Below are positions 5,751 through 8,957 of a stretch of DNA of 8,957 nucleotides, in pieces. The DNA lies in the NCBI GenBank assembly GCA_030627225.1, contig DAOUSM010000024.1, forward strand, positions 1 to 8,957, read 5' to 3'. Source of the stretch: Candidatus Bathyarchaeota archaeon (lineage in GTDB: Archaea; Thermoproteota; Bathyarchaeia; Bathyarchaeales; Bathycorpusculaceae). The position numbers were made by a program, and so were the translations under genes. Each line of letters starts with the position of its first letter. The stretch's first letter is position 1. The notes under the pieces were generated by a model, which saw only the letters and a list, made by a program, of their open reading frames with translations, made no database searches and was not told the origin of the DNA.

Positions 5751-5789
5751 GATTTCCCAATTAGGTTGAAAGGTTGATGGAGAGTAAGC

Positions 5790-6353
5790 GTGTTGAAAAA
5801 AATCTTAGAGGTTAGATGGCATGGCAGAGGCGGTCAAGGAGCATGGACAGCCAGCGAACTGTTAGCTCGAGCAGCAATCCACGAGGGAAAATACATTCAA
5901 TCCTTTCCAGAGTTCGGTCCGGAACGGATGGGTGCGCCAGTAGCCGCCTTCACGAGAATAAGCAACGAGCCAATTCAAGTACACTGCGCAGTCTATAATC
6001 CTGATGTGGTGGCTGTTTTAGACCCAACATTGCTAAAAACTGTTCCGGTTACTAAAGGATTAAACGAAGAGGGAACAATCATAATTAACTCGAAGGAAAA
6101 TCCTGCTGACGTGAGAAAAGTGCTTAACACGGATAAGGGCAAGGTTTGGACTGTTCCAGCAACAGAAATCGCAATGAGAATTTTGGGAAGACCTATAACA
6201 AACACAGCTATGTTAGGAGCCGTCGCACGCATAACTGGAATAGTCAGTTTGGAGAGCATCGAAAAAGTCGTTAGGGAACGTTTCCGACGGGATATTGCCG
6301 AGAAAAACGTTGCTGTGGTGAAAGAAGCTTACAAGGAGGTAAAGTCCGAGTGA
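5790..6353 (+). CDS. porG: Pyruvate:ferredoxin oxidoreductase, gamma subunit
   Basis: This is the gamma subunit of the thiamine-diphosphate 2-oxoacid:ferredoxin oxidoreductase, which interconverts pyruvate plus CoA with acetyl-CoA, CO2 and reduced ferredoxin. The 187 residues match the usual gamma length. The conserved HGRGGQG motif is at 11-17, FPEFGPERMGAPVAAFTRI at about 39-57, and NPDVVAVLDPTLL and GRPITNTAMLGAVARITG further on. In fused enzymes this unit corresponds to domain III. The start is a GTG, with GGAG seven bases upstream; a second in-frame start TTG follows directly. The stop overlaps the next gene by four bases (GTGA), implying translational coupling. Pyruvate is preferred over other 2-oxoacids on the basis of this gene and the alpha subunit. 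A 2-ketoisovalerate enzyme is the main alternative. Confidence 0.93.
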   Translation: MLKKILEVRWHGRGGQGAWTASELLARAAIHEGKYIQSFPEFGPERMGAPVAAFTRISNEPIQVHCAVYNPDVVAVLDPTLLKTVPVTKGLNEEGTIIINSKENPADVRKVLNTDKGKVWTVPATEIAMRILGRPITNTAMLGAVARITGIVSLESIEKVVRERFRRDIAEKNVAVVKEAYKEVKSE

Positions 6354-8020
6354 CATCTCAAGAAAAAAGTTGGAAAGAAATTCCAATAGCTGGAGTCTGC
6401 TGGAAGCCGAGCACTCAATATTTGACAGGAGATTGGAGAGCTCTTAAGCCTTTATGGGTTGAACTTGTGTCGCCATGTACGTTTAATTGTCCAGCTTGGA
6501 ACAATATTCCTCAATGCTTTAAGAATATTCGGGATGGGAAGCTTACTGAAGCGGCTGAAGTGTTTTTGGAGACGAATCCGTTTCCATCCATTACTGGCAG
6601 GGTTTGCCCTCACCTTTGTGAGCAACATTGTAACCGCAGCGAATATGACGAAGCCATATCCATACGATCTATCGAACGGTTCTTAGGCGACCTCGATCTC
6701 GAAAAAAAGACTGGAAGCGAATTTTATAGTGTCTCTCCGGAGACTGGGAAAAAAATTGCGGTGATAGGCGCTGGACCCGCTGGGCTTTCCGCAGCTTACT
6801 ATCTACGGAAAGCAGGTCATAAAGTGGTCATATTTGAGAAGGAGGAAAAACCCGGTGGTATGCTTACCTATGGAATACCGGCGTACAGGCTTCCGAAACA
6901 AATAGTGGATAAAGAAATAGCTGCGCTTACAAGGATGGGTGTTGAAATTAAAACAAACGTCAATGTTGGTCTTGACATAAAGTTTGATTACATTCGAAAA
7001 GAGTTTGACGCAGTGTTCCTAGCCACAGGCGCATTAAAAGAGAGAGACATAGGAATACCAGGCGAAGAACTGCTAATGTCCGGTTTGGATTTTCTAAAAA
7101 AAGTAAACGAAGGGTTAAGGGAGACTCCGGGAAAAGAAGTTGCAGTGATAGGTGGAGGAAACGTTGCAGTTGATGTAGCTAGAACCCTGAAGAGGCTGGG
7201 GGCAATTCCAACAGTTCTTTACCGGAGAACTGAAAAGGAGATGCCTGCCGTAAGCGAGGAAACAGACAAAGCTAAAGAAGACGGCGTAAAATTCAACTTT
7301 CTAACTCAGCCAGTAGAAGCGTCAAAAAAGAACGGGAAAATGGTGTTAACATGCATAAAGATGAGGCTTGGAGAACCCGACGCCACAGGCAGAAGAAGAC
7401 CCATACCCATAGAGGGCTCAGAATTCACGTTGGAGTTTGATGCTGTGATAAAGGCGGTTGGCGAGAGACCCGACACAACATGGATTCCTAAAGAGTTTCT
7501 TAACGAGAAGGGTTGGATAAAAGTAAACAGATTGACATATCTGGTTGCTGAAAATGTTTTTGCAGCAGGAGACTTAACGTCAGGTCCAGCAACGGTTATA
7601 GAAGCCATAGCTGCTGGAAGGAAAGCAGCCAAAAGCATAAACCAGCATCTAAAAGGAGAGGAAATTAAGCCTGAAACACCCCTAGAAGAACCTGTAAAAT
7701 TCGAAGAAATGAACATTGCATATTACGAACCAGCAGAAAGAGTGAAAACTCCGGAGCTTCCTCCACAAGATAGAATGAAGATGTTTGATGCCGAAGAGGT
7801 TTTGAGCATAAGCTTAGAGAATGTTAAAAAGGAAGCTGAAAGATGCTTCAGTTGTGGTTACTGCAGAGTATGTGAACTTTGCTCAATTTTCTGTCCAGAC
7901 TCTGCTGTACAATTGAAGGATGATGAACCAGAATGTAACTATGACTTCTGCAAGGGCTGTGGGATATGTGCAAACGAGTGTCCATGTAGAGCCGTAATTA
8001 TGCAGATGGAGGGAGAATGA
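6350..8020 (+). CDS. NAD(P)H/FAD oxidoreductase fused to the ferredoxin-like delta subunit of pyruvate:ferredoxin oxidoreductase
   Basis: This 556-residue multidomain electron carrier is encoded between the gamma and alpha genes, where the small porD normally sits. TGDWRALKP (26-34) resembles the start of PorD. C43, C47, C86, C90 and C94 (CTFNCP, GRVCPHLCEQHC) form a GltD/DPYD-type N-terminal Fe-S domain. GAGPAGLSAAYYL (140-152) is the FAD site, with EKEEKPGGMLTYGIP after it. GGGNVAVDVART (268-279) with YRRTEKEMPA is an NAD(P)H site, and the two arginines favour NADPH. AAGDLTSGPATVIEAI (405-420) closes the FAD fold. The C-terminal two-cluster ferredoxin has C505, C508, C511, C515 (CRVCELCSIFCP) and C534, C537, C540, C544 (CKGCGICANECP), plus C499 and C502 just before. 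The start is a GTG with AAGGAGG upstream. It probably transfers electrons between the oxidoreductase, NADPH and ferredoxin; the direction is unknown. Confidence 0.92.
   Translation: MTSQEKSWKEIPIAGVCWKPSTQYLTGDWRALKPLWVELVSPCTFNCPAWNNIPQCFKNIRDGKLTEAAEVFLETNPFPSITGRVCPHLCEQHCNRSEYDEAISIRSIERFLGDLDLEKKTGSEFYSVSPETGKKIAVIGAGPAGLSAAYYLRKAGHKVVIFEKEEKPGGMLTYGIPAYRLPKQIVDKEIAALTRMGVEIKTNVNVGLDIKFDYIRKEFDAVFLATGALKERDIGIPGEELLMSGLDFLKKVNEGLRETPGKEVAVIGGGNVAVDVARTLKRLGAIPTVLYRRTEKEMPAVSEETDKAKEDGVKFNFLTQPVEASKKNGKMVLTCIKMRLGEPDATGRRRPIPIEGSEFTLEFDAVIKAVGERPDTTWIPKEFLNEKGWIKVNRLTYLVAENVFAAGDLTSGPATVIEAIAAGRKAAKSINQHLKGEEIKPETPLEEPVKFEEMNIAYYEPAERVKTPELPPQDRMKMFDAEEVLSISLENVKKEAERCFSCGYCRVCELCSIFCPDSAVQLKDDEPECNYDFCKGCGICANECPCRAVIMQMEGE
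8008..8013 (+). promoter_or_regulatory. Ribosome binding site of porA inside the end of the preceding gene
   Basis: GGAGGG lies seven bases before the ATG at 8021, within the last codons of the upstream gene. Together with the TGA/ATG junction it fixes the porA start and indicates one mRNA. Confidence 0.65.
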
Positions 8021-8957
8021 ATGGAGCCTGTTAAGCAAAAAATGTTAGCTTTAAACGGAGATGAAGCGGTTGCGTATGCTGTAAAACAATCAGACGTGGA
8101 TATCGTATCAGCATATCCTATAACTCCTCAGACAATAATTGTTGAAAAATTCAGCGAATACGTGGCTAATGGTGAAGTTGACACCGAATTCATCTGCGTT
8201 GAGTCCGAACACAGTGCACTGTCAGCGTGTTTAACCGCTTCAGCCATGGGTGCAAGGACATTCACCGCCACAGCATCAGCAGGCTTAGCCTTAATGCACG
8301 AAATTCTCTATGTAACTTCGGGATGTCGTGCACCAGTAGTCATGGCTGTTGCTAATAGAGCTTTATCAGCGCCGATAAACATTCACTGTGATCATTCAGA
8401 CAGCATGGTTGAACGGGACTGCGGCTGGATACAAATGTATGCTGAAAACTCACAGGAAGCCTACGATTCTATAATTCAAGCTTTCAAAATTGCTGAACAC
8501 CCAGAAATTACGTTGCCAATCATGGTTGGCTTAGACGGTTTCACCTTAAGCCACACACTGGAAAACGTGCATGTGCTTCCAGACGAGGTTGTCAAAAAGT
8601 TTGTTGGAACCCGCAGATTCCCGCTTATAACAACTCACCATGGAAAAACTGCACCTTTAAAGCTAGACTTTGAAAATCCAATGACCATTGGACCATTAGA
8701 TTTACCAGATTACTATTTTGAGCACAAGAGACAACAGGAAGAAGCCATGAGAAAAGCACAGGAAATTATCCGCCAAATCCATGAAGAATACGCGAAGGTA
8801 AGCGGGAGACGATACGGAGATGGACTCCTCGACGCATACAAGCTTGAAGACGCTGAAATAGCCATAGTATGCGTGGGCTCAACCGCTGGAACCGTAAAAA
8901 CAGTTGTAAACAATCTGAGAGCAGAAGGGATAAAAGCCGGACTGCTGAGAATCCGCA
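8021..8957 (+). CDS. porA: Pyruvate:ferredoxin oxidoreductase, alpha subunit (partial, C-terminus beyond window)
   Basis: This is the alpha subunit, which carries the pyrimidine-type domain and part of the CoA/substrate site of the enzyme. The reading frame is open for 312 codons to the edge; the full family length is near 390-400. Visible landmarks are NGDEAVAYAV (12-21), the substrate-contact motif AYPITPQTIIVE (31-42), ESEHSALSAC (61-70), TATASAGLALMHEILY (82-97) and HSDSMVERDCGWIQMYAENSQEA (125-147). RDxGWIQ and GFTLSHT (about residues 174-180) are typical of pyruvate rather than 2-oxoglutarate enzymes. The domain II start (AEIAIVCVGSTAGTVK) is seen near the edge. The ATG follows the previous stop directly, with GGAGGG seven bases upstream. 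The beta subunit, which binds thiamine diphosphate and a cluster, is expected immediately downstream. Confidence 0.94.
   Translation, partial: MEPVKQKMLALNGDEAVAYAVKQSDVDIVSAYPITPQTIIVEKFSEYVANGEVDTEFICVESEHSALSACLTASAMGARTFTATASAGLALMHEILYVTSGCRAPVVMAVANRALSAPINIHCDHSDSMVERDCGWIQMYAENSQEAYDSIIQAFKIAEHPEITLPIMVGLDGFTLSHTLENVHVLPDEVVKKFVGTRRFPLITTHHGKTAPLKLDFENPMTIGPLDLPDYYFEHKRQQEEAMRKAQEIIRQIHEEYAKVSGRRYGDGLLDAYKLEDAEIAIVCVGSTAGTVKTVVNNLRAEGIKAGLLRIR

Larger units (their letters stand above)
5411..5789. other. 379-base gene-free stretch with RNA-like structure and promoter of the oxidoreductase operon
   Basis: No convincing protein gene is seen. The first 110 bases are AT-rich with T tracts (5459-5497) that may end PadR B transcription. 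From about 5531 to 5690 base composition becomes clearly richer in G and C. That part holds a long imperfect hairpin (5531-5611), a tandem 10-base repeat (5626-5645) and smaller inverted pairs such as TAGAC/GTCTA. The last 100 bases are AT-rich again and carry the operon promoter. Confidence 0.6.

Noticed and set aside
5523..5777. 84-aa forward ORF between PadR B and porG
   Set aside because: Starts on a TTG without a ribosome binding site, the residues show no domain-like pattern, its arginine codons (mostly CGT) differ from the AGA/AGG-rich neighbours, and it runs straight through the strong hairpin and tandem repeat.
7306..7716. 136-aa reverse ORF
   Set aside because: Antisense shadow of the flavoprotein gene, whose FAD and NAD(P)H motifs lie in the forward frame over the same bases.

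Overview
The window looks like chromosomal DNA of an archaeon. The evidence is a catalytic/regulatory aspartate carbamoyltransferase pair, a tRNA-Asn with encoded CCA and what looks like a non-canonical T-arm intron, a UbiA-family prenyltransferase, TATA-like boxes about 25 bases upstream of likely transcript starts, frequent GTG/TTG starts, and a four-subunit-type pyruvate:ferredoxin oxidoreductase. T-arm introns and the overall gene style point to the TACK side of the archaea, perhaps Bathyarchaeia. That placement is an inference and was not tested.

Layout: (1) 1-685, minus: catalytic subunit PyrB, cut by the window edge. It is divergent from the complete regulatory subunit PyrI (821-1285, plus), and the two probably have back-to-back promoters. 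(2) 1483-1585, minus: tRNA-Asn(GTT) whose T loop is interrupted by about 26 nt with a bulge-helix-bulge-like fold. (3) 1669-3141, minus: a radical SAM protein with an N-terminal cobalamin-binding-like region. A shared AT-rich promoter region separates it from a 62-aa unknown ORF on the plus strand (3220-3408). (4) 3524-4438, plus: a UbiA-family membrane prenyltransferase followed by T-rich terminator tracts. (5) 4590-4925 (minus) and 5069-5410 (plus): two PadR-family regulators, paralogous and divergent. (6) 5411-5789: a gene-free stretch holding a strong hairpin and a short tandem repeat, possibly a structured RNA or leader. (7) 5790-8957, plus: the start of a pyruvate:ferredoxin oxidoreductase operon in the order gamma, delta-like, alpha. 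Beta is expected just beyond the right edge. The first two genes overlap by four bases and the next two abut.

The most distinctive gene is the delta-like subunit. The usual small two-cluster ferredoxin is part of a 556-residue protein that also carries a GltD-type FAD/NAD(P)H module. This suggests that 2-oxoacid oxidation or synthesis is coupled to a pyridine nucleotide, possibly with flavin-based electron routing. The second item of note is the T-loop intron of tRNA-Asn. The two PadR genes sit between the prenyltransferase and the oxidoreductase operon and could regulate either, but nothing in the sequence proves this.
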